Below are positions 9,377 to 19,600 of a stretch of 54,663 nucleotides of DNA, in pieces (positions within the stretch are counted from its first letter, which is position 1; every line of letters begins with the position of its first letter). The notes beneath the pieces are model-generated. The model searched no databases, had not been told where the DNA came from, and saw only the letters and a list, made by a program, of their open reading frames with translations. Position numbers and translations under genes: made by a program. The stretch is from Saprospiraceae bacterium (GTDB lineage: Bacteria; Bacteroidota; Bacteroidia; Chitinophagales; Saprospiraceae): the NCBI GenBank assembly GCA_026982695.1, contig JALSGS010000037.1, positions 1 to 54,663 of the forward strand. The letters run 5' to 3'.

Positions 9377-9400
9377 TGCTATCACTACTTTTTGATAGCA
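9377..9400. terminator. Hairpin between convergent genes
   Basis: TGCTATCA and TGATAGCA pair perfectly (8 bp) around an 8-base loop. The hairpin lies between two convergent genes and could terminate either. The T run is weak. Confidence 0.4.
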
Positions 9401-9542
9401 CGTTTATCATTCTCAAACAATACAAAACCACAATAGATCAGCACTAACGAAGCTTGTCAATTGCCCATATAGCACCATGTTTTTGTAATTAGACTATAGA
9501 AAAAGTATTTGTAAAGGTACCAAATACGAGTCAGCATGGCGC

Positions 9543-12500
9543 TCACTGCAAGGCGGAGTTGGTCAGAACAAACACCTGAGGTGTAGCGTCGTTGCGCACG
9601 GCGATAACTGCTTTGCGGCCATCGACCAAAGTAAGCGTACACAGATGGCGCACTTGCCCGAAAAGGGTCAGGCCTGTATCTCGCGGTTCAGTTTGCCGGA
9701 AGGTGGGCACTTGTAGCCACAGATGGCCAAAGGAGGCGTCGTATCGGCCGATAGCAGGCTGTACGCCATAGAGGTTGCCACCTGCCAGCAAGTCGATGTA
9801 GCCGTCGCCATCGTAGTCATTGGCTGTAAACGCGTAGAGTGCCGACCACTGGCCATCGGCAGGCAGTGGATGCATGCGCATGCGGCCGTCGTCGCTCTGC
9901 TCGATCCATACAGAAGCCAGTTTACTGATGCGATAGTAATTGACCTGTAGGGGTGTGAGGTATTGGATGATTTCGTCAAAAGAGGCTTGTGCATAGCTGA
10001 CATAGTTGGAATAGGCTTTACGTAGGCCAACCAGTTGCGCCAGCAGTTCGTCGCGTGCGGCAAAGGGATAGCGCTGGCCATGGCGAAAGTAAGTCAGGAT
10101 GGGGTCGGTGCTGAAGTTGCGGTCGAAGTCGGCCGAGAAGAGTTCTACGGGTTCATCGGGCGTAGCGATAAAGGGGCTGTTGAATCCCATATTGCCGGCC
10201 AGAATATCGATATCGCCATCGCCATCAAGGTCAGCTGCATGGAGGCGGCGCCACCAGCCATGGCTATCGGGCAGTTCGAGTTTGAGGATGCGGCCTGCTT
10301 CGATGCGGTAGAAGGTGAGTGGCAGAAAGTCGCCGGCAACGAGCAGTTCGCGGCGCTGAGGCAGCCAACACGCATCAGTGACCATGCCGAGCTGGCGCAG
10401 GGGGGCAGCCCAAGGCATCTCAGCTTCGGCAAAGTGGGCTGCACCGTCATTGAGTAGCACGTGGCTGCGTGGGGGGCGCCCATAGTGACCTGTGACGCTG
10501 CGGGTACCTACGAATAGGTCGAGGTCGCCATCGGCATCGAAGTCGGCAGGCACCACACAAGCTGTGTTTTCATAGATGCTTGGCAGGGCGTCGTTGGCCA
10601 AAACGAAGTAGCCAGTGCCGTCGTTGCGATAAAGGCGATCGGCCAGCTGGGGCGCATTGCCGGGGAATGCATTGCCCCCACTAGCGACGTAAAGGTCCAA
10701 ATCGCCATCGCCGTCGGCGTCGAAGAAGGCAGCGTCGACATCTTCGCTGAGAGCAGCCTCTTCGAAGCGCTGCATTTGCCGAAAGGCTGCCCTGCCCTGC
10801 TCAAAAACTTGCACGTAAAGGGCACCAGCTTGACCGCGCGCACCGCCGAAGAACAGGTCGTCGTAGCCATCGCCATTGACGTCACCTTTTGCGAAAGCGG
10901 GGCCTTCGGTAGAGAGCATAAAGGGCAGTAGTTTTTCGATATCGAAATCAGTGAAGTCGTCTTCTCGGTGGACGAAGTCGATGCCAAGGCGGTCGGCAAT
11001 TTCGCGAAACAAAGGCTGTACGGTTTGAGCTGGTTGTGGCATAGAAGGGGCAGCATCGGCATGGCGCAGCACCAGCGTAGCATCTGCCTTGGCTGAAAGG
11101 CGTTGCTGGCGCCCGTCGGGCCACTGAACTACTAAGGTGGCCGAGTCGGCCTGACCCAGCCCAAATATGAGCAGCGGCTCTACCGAACTGAGCCAGCCGC
11201 GCGTCGTCCACAATTCTTGGACTTGCCTGCCTTGTGGTGTATGTACTTGTACACGCGTGCCCAATCCAAAAGGATTACCCGAAGGGCCTTGGAGGCGCAC
11301 GCGCAGGAAGTGGCCTTTGCCCTGCTCTACGGCGCGGTTGCGATAGAGGCTAGCTGGCTCACCTAAGTTGTTGACGATGAGGTCGAGGTCGCCATCGGCG
11401 TCGAGGTCAGCCCATGCGGCGCCATTGCTACAGCCCACGTCGGCCAGGCCCCAGCGCTTCGACACTGTTTCGAAGGTGCCATCGCCGCGATTGCGGAAGG
11501 CAAAGTTGGGTACGATGCCAGGTGGCATGTGGTTGGCCAACTCCAGATCAGAAGCCGATTCTTGAATAGCCTGATTACTGATGTATTTGAGGTAATCCAA
11601 ATCGTTGGGTCGGCGCCAAATGCCATTGGTCACAAAGAGATCTTTCCAGCCGTCGAGGTCGTAGTCGGCCAGCAGAGGGGCCCAACTCCAATCGGTAGTG
11701 GCAATACCAGCCCATTGACCGATTTCAGCAAAGTGGACGAGCGAGTCGGTTAGCACGCCCATGTTGCGCTGCAGCATATTGCGCGGATATTGGTAATGGT
11801 AGCCGAAGTTGAGTTTGTGTTGATAAATATTGTAGGGGTCGGCACCTACACTGCGTTTGTACACCACTTCGTCATCGGGTTTCATATCGAGGGTGACGAT
11901 GTCGATCCAGCCGTCGTTGTCGTAGTCGGCCAGATCATTGCCCATGGAGAAGGTGCTTATATGGCCGGTAGCTTGTTGGATTACTTCGCGGAAGGTGCCA
12001 TCGCCATTATTGAGGTAGAGATAGTCGTGCTCGTGGAAGTCGTTGGAGACATAGATATCGGGCCAACCATTGCGGTCAAGGTCGGCCACTCCTACGGCCA
12101 GGCCATAGCCCATAGGGCCTCCAAAGATACCCGCCTGTGTGCTCACATCGGTGAAGTGGTCGCCATCGTTGCGATATAGGCGATCGCCAGCCAGGCTATC
12201 TCGGTGCATGCGGTTTTCACCAGGCACGTACACTTCAGCCGAATGGACGGCATGGCACAACAAGTACAGGTCGAGATCGCCGTCGCGGTCGTAATCAAAG
12301 AAGGCAGCGTGCTGGGCATAGCCGCGAAAGTCAAGGCCATACTGGACAGCACTTTCCGTAAAAGTGCCATCGCCGTTGTTGAGGTAGAGCAGGTTGTGAC
12401 CTTTGAGTTTGCGAAAGCCACTTACCACACACACGTAGATATCGAGCCATCCATCGCCATTAACGTCGGCCATGGTGGCCCCGGTAGTCCATTGTGTTTG

Positions 12501-12845
12501 TGCTTGCTGTGGGGCAGCCAGACCGGCTCGTTCCGTAATATCTTCAAACTGCCAATTGCCGAGATTGCGGTACAAGCGATTGGCGCCTTGATTAGAAGTG
12601 AAAAACAGATCCGGCAAGCCATCACCTGTGACGTCACCAGCACATACACCCCCACCGTTGTAGAAATATAAGTACTTGATGATGTTGAAATCTTCGGTTT
12701 CGTCGAGTTTGTTTGTGAAGGTGAGGCCAGAGCGCTGCATAGGCACTTTTTCAAAGAGCGGAGGGGCATCACATCCTACCCAACACAGGGCCAATACGGC
12801 CCATCCACTTATTATTGATGCAAAGCGCATTGCTGAAGGCATCAT
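9543..12845 (-). CDS. FG-GAP/VCBS repeat protein with ASPIC/UnbV domain (CRTAC1-like), predicted lipoprotein
   Basis: This protein of 1100 residues has a signal sequence with a possible lipobox (CWVGC, near residue 25). At least seven FG-GAP/VCBS blades with calcium-binding turns follow (DVTGDGLPDLFF, DVNGDGWLDIYV, DYDRDGDLDLYL, DLDRNGWPDIYV and others). A central ASPIC/UnbV domain contains FGLGTRVQVHTPQGRQ and VVQWPDGRQQRL. A second set of blades (DVNGDGYDDLFFGG, DADGDGDLDLYV, DLDGDGDIDILAGN, DYDGDGYIDLLAGG) completes the protein. It is an integrin-like beta-propeller architecture common in Bacteroidota envelope proteins; the function is unknown, with binding roles proposed. The frame is open upstream to 12998, but the start at 12845 fits because an exact TATATTTG box lies at 12939-12946 and a signal peptide begins here. 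Confidence 0.85.
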   Translation of the reverse strand: MMPSAMRFASIISGWAVLALCWVGCDAPPLFEKVPMQRSGLTFTNKLDETEDFNIIKYLYFYNGGGVCAGDVTGDGLPDLFFTSNQGANRLYRNLGNWQFEDITERAGLAAPQQAQTQWTTGATMADVNGDGWLDIYVCVVSGFRKLKGHNLLYLNNGDGTFTESAVQYGLDFRGYAQHAAFFDYDRDGDLDLYLLCHAVHSAEVYVPGENRMHRDSLAGDRLYRNDGDHFTDVSTQAGIFGGPMGYGLAVGVADLDRNGWPDIYVSNDFHEHDYLYLNNGDGTFREVIQQATGHISTFSMGNDLADYDNDGWIDIVTLDMKPDDEVVYKRSVGADPYNIYQHKLNFGYHYQYPRNMLQRNMGVLTDSLVHFAEIGQWAGIATTDWSWAPLLADYDLDGWKDLFVTNGIWRRPNDLDYLKYISNQAIQESASDLELANHMPPGIVPNFAFRNRGDGTFETVSKRWGLADVGCSNGAAWADLDADGDLDLIVNNLGEPASLYRNRAVEQGKGHFLRVRLQGPSGNPFGLGTRVQVHTPQGRQVQELWTTRGWLSSVEPLLIFGLGQADSATLVVQWPDGRQQRLSAKADATLVLRHADAAPSMPQPAQTVQPLFREIADRLGIDFVHREDDFTDFDIEKLLPFMLSTEGPAFAKGDVNGDGYDDLFFGGARGQAGALYVQVFEQGRAAFRQMQRFEEAALSEDVDAAFFDADGDGDLDLYVASGGNAFPGNAPQLADRLYRNDGTGYFVLANDALPSIYENTACVVPADFDADGDLDLFVGTRSVTGHYGRPPRSHVLLNDGAAHFAEAEMPWAAPLRQLGMVTDACWLPQRRELLVAGDFLPLTFYRIEAGRILKLELPDSHGWWRRLHAADLDGDGDIDILAGNMGFNSPFIATPDEPVELFSADFDRNFSTDPILTYFRHGQRYPFAARDELLAQLVGLRKAYSNYVSYAQASFDEIIQYLTPLQVNYYRISKLASVWIEQSDDGRMRMHPLPADGQWSALYAFTANDYDGDGYIDLLAGGNLYGVQPAIGRYDASFGHLWLQVPTFRQTEPRDTGLTLFGQVRHLCTLTLVDGRKAVIAVRNDATPQVFVLTNSALQ

Positions 12846-12938
12846 ATTTATCGAATTGTCATTCTGTGAAAATTGGCTTATTGATTCACTAATACACTTT
12901 CCTCCATGGAATGCACTGATTCCAGTGGGTGGGCGTGC

Positions 12939-12946
12939 CAAATATA
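12939..12946 (-). promoter_or_regulatory. -7 box (TATATTTG) of the FG-GAP/ASPIC-UnbV gene
   Basis: Exact TAnnTTTG match on the minus strand, 94 bases before the start at 12845. It supports that start over upstream in-frame codons, which would lie before the promoter. Confidence 0.55.
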
Positions 12947-13097
12947 AGGCGTATCCATGCGATGACGACCAGTAGAACCGAATCGACTGATGCCGCACAG
13001 TGGCTACCTACCCTATGTAGTATATTGCAGACAAGGTGGGCATCTGTATTGCGCCACTAACTGGCAATTTCAAGCTGCTTAGGCAAGTGAGAAACCA

Positions 13098-13105
13098 TAT
13101 CTTTG
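13098..13105 (+). promoter_or_regulatory. -7 box (TATCTTTG) of mtaB
   Basis: Exact TAnnTTTG match, 59 bases before the mtaB ATG, followed by CAGC. It would give a leader of about 50 bases. Confidence 0.6.
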
Positions 13106-13164
13106 CAGCTCCAAACAAGAACTCACACTCAGGTGTTTCTATCGCATTTTGACAATTATCGCGC

Positions 13165-14520
13165 ATGGCCACACCACGCACTGTTGCTTTTCACACACTG
13201 GGCTGCAAGCTCAACTTTAGCGAATCTTCCGCCCTAGCGCGCCAGTTTGAGGCGGCGGGCTACAGCATTGTGCCCTTTGAACAAGGGGCCGACATTTACG
13301 TGATCAACACCTGTTCGGTGACGGATTTCGCCGACCGCAAATGTCGGCAAGTAGTACGTCGGGCATTGCGAAAGGCACCGCAGGCCAAAGTCATTGTAAC
13401 GGGATGCTATGCGCAGCTCAAGCCTAAAGAGATTGCGCAAATGGAAGGTGTCGACCTGGTGTTGGGTGCGCGCGAGAAGTTTCAGGTGCTCGACTACGTC
13501 CAACAGCTCGACAAAGCGCCTGGTAAAGCTATGGTACAGGCTGGCGAGATCCAGCAGGCCAATGAGTTTGTCGATGCCTTTTCGTTTGGCGACCGCACGC
13601 GTTCATTCCTCAAAGTACAAGATGGTTGCGACTACAAGTGCACTTTTTGCACCATTCCGAAGGCACGTGGCCGCAGCCGCTCCGATACGGTGGAGCACGT
13701 GGTAGCCAATGCCCAAAAGCTCGCCGCTATGGGGGCACGTGAGATCGTCCTCACAGGCGTCAATATCGGCGATTTCGGCAATGGCACTGCTGTGATCGAA
13801 GGCCGACGCGCGCGCAAGCAGGCTCTGTTTATCGATCTAATTCGCGCTTTGGACGAGCAGGTAGCAGGCATTGCCCGCTTTCGCATATCGAGCATTGAGC
13901 CCAACCTGTGTACTGACGAAATCATCGAGTTTGTAGCTAATTCTCAGCGCTTTGTACCTCATTTTCACATGCCCCTGCAGAGCGGCAACAACAAACAACT
14001 GCGCATGATGGCGCGCCGCTACAAGCGCGAGCTATACGCCCAGCGCGTGGCCCGTATCCGCCAACTGATGCCCCATGCCTGCATTGGCGTAGACGTCATT
14101 GTGGGCTTTCCTGGCGAGACCGACGAGGACTTTCTAGAAACCTATCGCTTCCTCAACGAGCTCGATATCAGTTATCTACACGTATTCACCTATTCGGAGC
14201 GCCCCAACACACCTGCAGCTACCCTACCCGGTCGTGTACCTATGCAAGTACGGCGTCAACGCAACGAAATGCTTACCATCCTTTCGGAAAAAAAGCGCCG
14301 CCACTTTTACGAGCAGCACCTAGGGCAGGTGCGCGAAGTACTGTTCGAACACAGCAAACGACCCGCACGCATGACGGGCTTCACCGACAACTACATCCGC
14401 ATCGACATGCCGCTACAATCCGACTGGATCAACACCATCCGGCCTGTGCACCTCGAACACATCAACGAAGAGGGGCAGGTAGTGGCCTCAGATGCCGCTA
14501 TCATCGATCACACGGTGTGA
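13165..14520 (+). CDS. mtaB: tRNA (N6-threonylcarbamoyladenosine(37)-C2)-methylthiotransferase MtaB
   Basis: This 451-residue enzyme is predicted to add a methylthio group to t6A at position 37 of ANN-decoding tRNAs. The N-terminal UPF0004 domain has its three cluster cysteines at 14, 50 and 81 (TLGCKLN, NTCSVT, TGCYAQ). The radical SAM domain has Cys155, Cys159 and Cys162 in CDYKCTFC, followed by IPKARGRSRS, which is typical of MtaB rather than MiaB or RimO. The C-terminal 60 or so residues resemble a TRAM-like RNA-binding domain. Length is normal. It is monocistronic with its own promoter. The identification is confident. Confidence 0.94.
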   Translation: MATPRTVAFHTLGCKLNFSESSALARQFEAAGYSIVPFEQGADIYVINTCSVTDFADRKCRQVVRRALRKAPQAKVIVTGCYAQLKPKEIAQMEGVDLVLGAREKFQVLDYVQQLDKAPGKAMVQAGEIQQANEFVDAFSFGDRTRSFLKVQDGCDYKCTFCTIPKARGRSRSDTVEHVVANAQKLAAMGAREIVLTGVNIGDFGNGTAVIEGRRARKQALFIDLIRALDEQVAGIARFRISSIEPNLCTDEIIEFVANSQRFVPHFHMPLQSGNNKQLRMMARRYKRELYAQRVARIRQLMPHACIGVDVIVGFPGETDEDFLETYRFLNELDISYLHVFTYSERPNTPAATLPGRVPMQVRRQRNEMLTILSEKKRRHFYEQHLGQVREVLFEHSKRPARMTGFTDNYIRIDMPLQSDWINTIRPVHLEHINEEGQVVASDAAIIDHTV

Positions 14521-14912
14521 GCTTATTGATATGCCGCTCAGCTTTATCAATACCCGTATATCCATGTCCAGTGCCCTTCTGGGGCAGTTTTGTCGCTGAA
14601 TGAAAAATTCAAAAGTAGTTTTCACCCTCCAGCACATTTTCCATTTGGGGAAAGTTCACCTCGAGTATGCATAGTTGGCCTGTTAGCATCTGTGCAAAAG
14701 GCTTCTCGCCGGCGTGCCCAAAGAGCCGAGTACAAGTTCTCTGTGAGCTTCAAAGAGGCTTGTTGAAGGCTGTAATATTCAATGGCGTATTTGAGAAAAA
14801 ATATGTCTCATTATAGCAATGAGCTGAACAGATATTAAACGTGCTTTGCGATAGTGAGCATGCTCTGCGATAGTACCGCTCGTTTCTTACAGGCACAAAT
14901 GGCATTAGCATC
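14521..14912. other. Intergenic region upstream of the barrel/giant/FN3 cluster
   Basis: No gene was found in these 392 bases. A short TTGATA/TATCAA inverted repeat follows mtaB (14526-14550), and a pair of direct repeats lies at 14842-14874, close to the next start. No exact TAnnTTTG box was found near that start. Confidence 0.45.
14842..14874 (+). repeat. Two direct repeats TGCTYTGCGATAGT
   Basis: The 14-base sequence TGCTTTGCGATAGT (14842-14855) recurs as TGCTCTGCGATAGT (14861-14874), with starts 19 bases apart. It lies 39-71 bases before the start of the first gene of the three-gene cluster. It could be an operator or a chance duplication. Confidence 0.5.
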
Positions 14913-16616
14913 ATGAAGCTACCTCTTTTTTCTTTGTTACTATTTGGGTTCACATTTTTCTTATTCCCCCTTTCCGCTCAACAACTCGACAAACTCTCTT
15001 CAGAAGAGCCTATCACTTTTAGTGGCTCACTTTATTTAAGTGGTAGTACATACCACAGTTTTGTGCCAGGCTCTCTGCGGCAAAGCCCGTGGCAGTATGG
15101 CATTACTGGATCACCCGTCCTTACGATATACGGTGTAACGCTACCGTTTAGCTTGTCTTTTGTCAACCAACAGTTCAGCTTCTCACAGCCTTTCAACCGC
15201 TATGGTCTTAGTCCGGCCTACAAATGGGCCCGCTTGCATCTTGGTTGGCGCTACATGAGCTTTTCTCCACTAGTACTCAATGGCCGTGAATTTTTGGGGG
15301 CAGGCCTAGAGCTCGAACCCGAGGGATTTCGGTTTGGGGTGTTGTATGGCACCCTCCAGAACTACTATGCGCAGCGCGACACTGCAGTTTTCGGTACACG
15401 TCTTCTCGACACGTACAAACGCCGCATTTTGGGCGGGCGTATCGGGTTTGGCACAAAAAACACCATTGATTTGAGTGTACTCAAAGTATGGGATGACACG
15501 ACCACTGCTTCCGTGCTCCTTGCCGACAATACCTATCTGCTACCCGAAGAAAATATAGTGTTGGGCCTGGATATGCAGTTTTCTTTATTTCGTGCTATCA
15601 ATCTAGAAATTCGCCAAGCGGCCTCGTTACATACAGGCAATCGCCTCATGCAAACCCTTGACGATGCCGAACCGGACTCTACCATACAGCAGTTGTACAA
15701 TACGCTCAGTTCATTGATCGTGCTCAATGCCAGTACGCGTCCCGGACTGGCTACACACCTCAATGCCAACTACCACAACCGATTCTTCACGTTGGGTCTT
15801 GGATACCGGCGTGTGGATCCCTATTATCGATCCTTGGGCATGTATTACAACACCAACGACTACGAGCACTATACGGCAAATCTCTCATTCGCGCTTTTGA
15901 AACGACAGCTCAACATTCAGCTAAGCATGGGGTTGCAACGCAACAACCTCTTTAACCTAAGGGCCCAGACTGACATGCGCAAAATCGGCTCACTATCTTT
16001 GGCATATACTTCTCCAAAAGGCTTTTACGCCAATGCCTTTTACAACAACTACCAAACCGATCAATCGGCTGGCTACATTCAAGTAGTAGACACCCTGCGT
16101 TTGGCCCTAGTCAATGAAACCGCTACCCTCAATGCAGGGCACAACTGGAAGACAGACACGCGCAATCACAATTTGTCTTTTAACATATACTTCCTCAGTT
16201 TCCGCGACATCAATCCCCTTTTCTACATCCCCCTTAGCCCGCAAACGAATTACTCTGGAGGTATAAGCTATCGATTGGGACTGCTGCCACTTCACCTCGA
16301 TTTAGGCCTATCTGCCAACTACAACCTCTTGATCAACGACCTAAACCGGCAAACAGCTGCAGGCATTACTTTGGATTTCAGTAAGAGGTTGGCGGATAAG
16401 AACATATCACTCAATACATCTTTTACGCTCAACTTCAATCAATATAACGGAATCTCAGACGGCTTGTACTATCAGCTCAACACCAATGCCACTTGGGCAC
16501 TGAGCAAGCAACACAGCATAAACTTTTACGCAGTATGGCTACGACGAAAACCCCAACAAACACTTCAAGAGATTCACGAGTTGCGCTCTGGCATCAGCTA
16601 CGCTTTCAGCTTCTGA
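14913..16616 (+). CDS. Predicted outer-membrane beta-barrel protein, first gene of the three-gene cluster
   Basis: I do not recognise a named family. The 567-residue protein has a clear signal peptide (LLLFGFTFFLFPLSAQ, cleavage near residue 23). After it come long runs of alternating polar and aromatic strands (for example FFTLGLGYRRVDPYYRSLGMY and KGFYANAFYNNYQ), and it ends SGISYAFSF with a terminal Phe. This is the usual look of a Bacteroidota outer-membrane barrel of 14 or more strands. The next gene starts 29 bases after the stop on the same strand, so the two are likely co-transcribed. A barrel encoded next to a giant secreted protein could export, anchor or display it, which is inference only. 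Confidence 0.72.
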   Translation: MKLPLFSLLLFGFTFFLFPLSAQQLDKLSSEEPITFSGSLYLSGSTYHSFVPGSLRQSPWQYGITGSPVLTIYGVTLPFSLSFVNQQFSFSQPFNRYGLSPAYKWARLHLGWRYMSFSPLVLNGREFLGAGLELEPEGFRFGVLYGTLQNYYAQRDTAVFGTRLLDTYKRRILGGRIGFGTKNTIDLSVLKVWDDTTTASVLLADNTYLLPEENIVLGLDMQFSLFRAINLEIRQAASLHTGNRLMQTLDDAEPDSTIQQLYNTLSSLIVLNASTRPGLATHLNANYHNRFFTLGLGYRRVDPYYRSLGMYYNTNDYEHYTANLSFALLKRQLNIQLSMGLQRNNLFNLRAQTDMRKIGSLSLAYTSPKGFYANAFYNNYQTDQSAGYIQVVDTLRLALVNETATLNAGHNWKTDTRNHNLSFNIYFLSFRDINPLFYIPLSPQTNYSGGISYRLGLLPLHLDLGLSANYNLLINDLNRQTAAGITLDFSKRLADKNISLNTSFTLNFNQYNGISDGLYYQLNTNATWALSKQHSINFYAVWLRRKPQQTLQEIHELRSGISYAFSF

Positions 16617-16645
16617 ACTCATTTCACCTAACAATCCGCAGGATT

Positions 16646-19600
16646 ATGAAAAAGAATAACCTCTATCGCGTCCGTTTTGCTCGCCTAGTGTTCGCTGCGC
16701 TTTTGTTTTTCGTAGGCCTTTCACCAAACATATCCCAACAATATCCTCTTAGCGTAACCACCTTTCTCCAACCACCTTACCCAGTGCGTTTCGAAGACTA
16801 CCTAAATCTTGGAAATCAGGTGATTGTAACCGTAAAAAACACCTCCGGACAACCATATACGTTCAATTTTTCCATACGCATCGAAGGTCCAAACAACCTC
16901 ATCATCCAACGCAGCCCCCTGTTTAAGCAACCTTTCACAATAGGACCCTATCAAAGTAAAAGCTTGCAAGCCTCTGAGTGGAACTCTGCCAACCTGCTAT
17001 TTACTACCAATGACATTCAACCCCCTTCCGAGCGGCAGTTTATCATACAAAACCGAGTATTGCGCGAAGGTAACTACACTATTTGCCTCCAAGCAATAGA
17101 TGCGCAAACAGGACAACCACTCTCTACAGCGGCTGCTGGATTGAATTGCACTTCCTTCACTGCCAACTATGGTGCTCCTCCTATCATTATCTCGCCCAAA
17201 GACAACCAAGTGCTTCCACTATTCCCCAATATAAGCACAGTAATCACATGGGTGCAAAACAACCTAACTGACCCGTCCAAAGTGCGCTATCGAGTTAAGA
17301 TTATTGACCTGACACAAGCTCAAATACATCCCAATGCCGCGCACTTTGCCATGAACAACCCTGGCATCCAAGCTTTTTACGAAAAAGACAACATCCAGGG
17401 CTTCACCCATGTATTACAAGGCGAGCCCTTCAGGGACAGGCATAAATACGCTGTACGAGTAACCAGCTATGACCCCCAAAACAAAATGATCTTTCAAAAT
17501 GGCGGGCACAGCGATGTGGTCGTTTTCGAGTTTTCCAAATACGCAAGTGAGTGCACCAATATGAGTGCCTTCCAAGCCAAATCCATTTATCCTTTGGCAA
17601 ATGACACTTTGCCATTTCTACACATTCCCATGCTCGTGCAATTTTCCCCTCCATGTGAATTGTACAATAAATTTGAATACCGCTTGTCAGTAGATGGTCA
17701 GTTACAACAACAACACACAGTTCCCTGGCCTCAGGGTGCGTTAAAGTTTGTACAGAACAAATACAACAATGTCAGCTTAACGTGGAACTTTGCTTCCTTC
17801 CAATCATTAGGGCGCAATAAAACGCCTTTCCAAAGGGGAAAGACCTACGAGTGGGAAGCGCAATTGACCGTATCGGATGCAAAAGGCAAGAAGTGGCAAT
17901 CCAATACATCTAAAGTAGCCTTTGTTGCCGGTATGCCACGTCCTCGACAGGTTTTTCCAGCACCTTCCGGTCAAATACCAAAAGGTAAAGTAGTTTTCCG
18001 TTGGCGCGTGCGCAGTGGCAATAATCCATTACTACCATTCTTTGCGCTTAAGGCCTTCGACAGCAATGGCCAGCCCCTTGCTGCCGACCTTGCCAGTGTT
18101 AAAGAGCGTTGGGTAATTCAGATATTCAAAAGCAAGACTACCGACACAACGCAAATCGTCTTCCAAAATGACAGCCTCATCACTCTTGATCCTTCGAACT
18201 ATCTCGATAAAAAAACGCTGAAGTACAACTTCACTAAGTTCCAAGAAGACTTCGAGCGGCTCATAGCTACCGTAGCTAACTTGCCCAATGAAGGTACTTA
18301 CTACTGGCGAGTTGGTTGGCTACGTAACCCTGAGCTCAGCGGTAAAAAGCGCAAATTTTCAGATAGCGAGCTATATCATGCTACTGATTTGCGAAAAGTA
18401 TTGGTCGTCTCAACAGGAGCAGAGGAAGACGAAGATTGTGTAGCCAGCTGCGATGCACCCCCTATCACAGATCGCTCGCCTGCGCCCGGCCTAAAAGCCA
18501 AAGACACTCTTCAAATCGGGCAATTCAAATTAGTAGTCACTAGTGTTACCAACTCAAGTGGCAACACATTCTCAGGCGAAGGCTATATTCCGGTATCCTT
18601 CCTAAAAGATTGGCCGATAAAAGTCAAGTTTAAAAACATCAAGAAAAACAAAGCAGGCCAGATCTTTGCAGGAAGTATAGATGTAGTCAAAGACAAGGAT
18701 TTTATCACCCAATCGCAGGCTACACAGATAGGCTCAACCCTTGGCCTATCAGCCGATCTAGCCAAATCCCTAGGTACTTTCCTCAATCAAGGAGGGCGTC
18801 TTATCAACTCAGCAGTACGCAAAAACAAGCCCATTGGCCTCCCCATTGGCATCGACAATACTGTAGAAGGCAATAAGATTGTAGTGGCCATTCTCGATAT
18901 GAAATTCACCACCAAGCGGGCCACACTCACTGCTGTAGTCAATCTCGATATACCAGCACTAAACCCCTATCGAGCTAACGTCATATCGATGGGTGTCAAA
19001 GACCTATGCTTTGGCCCTGAAGGAACGGCAAGTACCGGCATTGCCCTCTTACCACGCGACATTGTCATCGACATAGATGACCCCCAAAAAGTTCCTAAGG
19101 AAGAAGAACGCACTCAACTCGTCATCAAGAGCTCTCTGAATGCCACCGATCCGAAAGAACGCACCGAAGTAGTATGGAACTGTAAAGGGTTCAAGCACGT
19201 AAACCTATCCATTGAGGTGCGTTTCTCGCGCAAAGTCATCTTACCCGATGGCCCCAATGGAAAGCCCGGTACGGGACGCGTAGTAGCTAGTGCCTATTTG
19301 AAAGGCTCTCGTGGCCTTAACTTTATCGGCAAGTTGCAAATGCGCGATTTTCAGATTCCCGTCAAAGCCATGGAAGGCTATGCCTTCAAAGTAAAGGATG
19401 CCTGGATCGACCTTTCCAACGTGGAAAATCCACCCGAATTAGTCAGCAATTTGCCCCAAAACTACAAAGAACCCAACCTACAAAACACCGACCAACGAGT
19501 ACAATCGCTATGGCGAGGCTTTTGGCTCAAGGAAGTGTCGGTCAAGCTACCCCAGTATATTGGCAACATCAACAACGAACAAGAACGCTACACCCAGATT

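Larger units (their letters stand above)
12846..13164. other. Divergent intergenic region between the FG-GAP gene and mtaB
   Basis: About 320 bases with no gene. It contains outward-facing promoter boxes for both neighbours (12939-12946 minus, 13098-13105 plus), both exact matches to TAnnTTTG. Confidence 0.55.
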
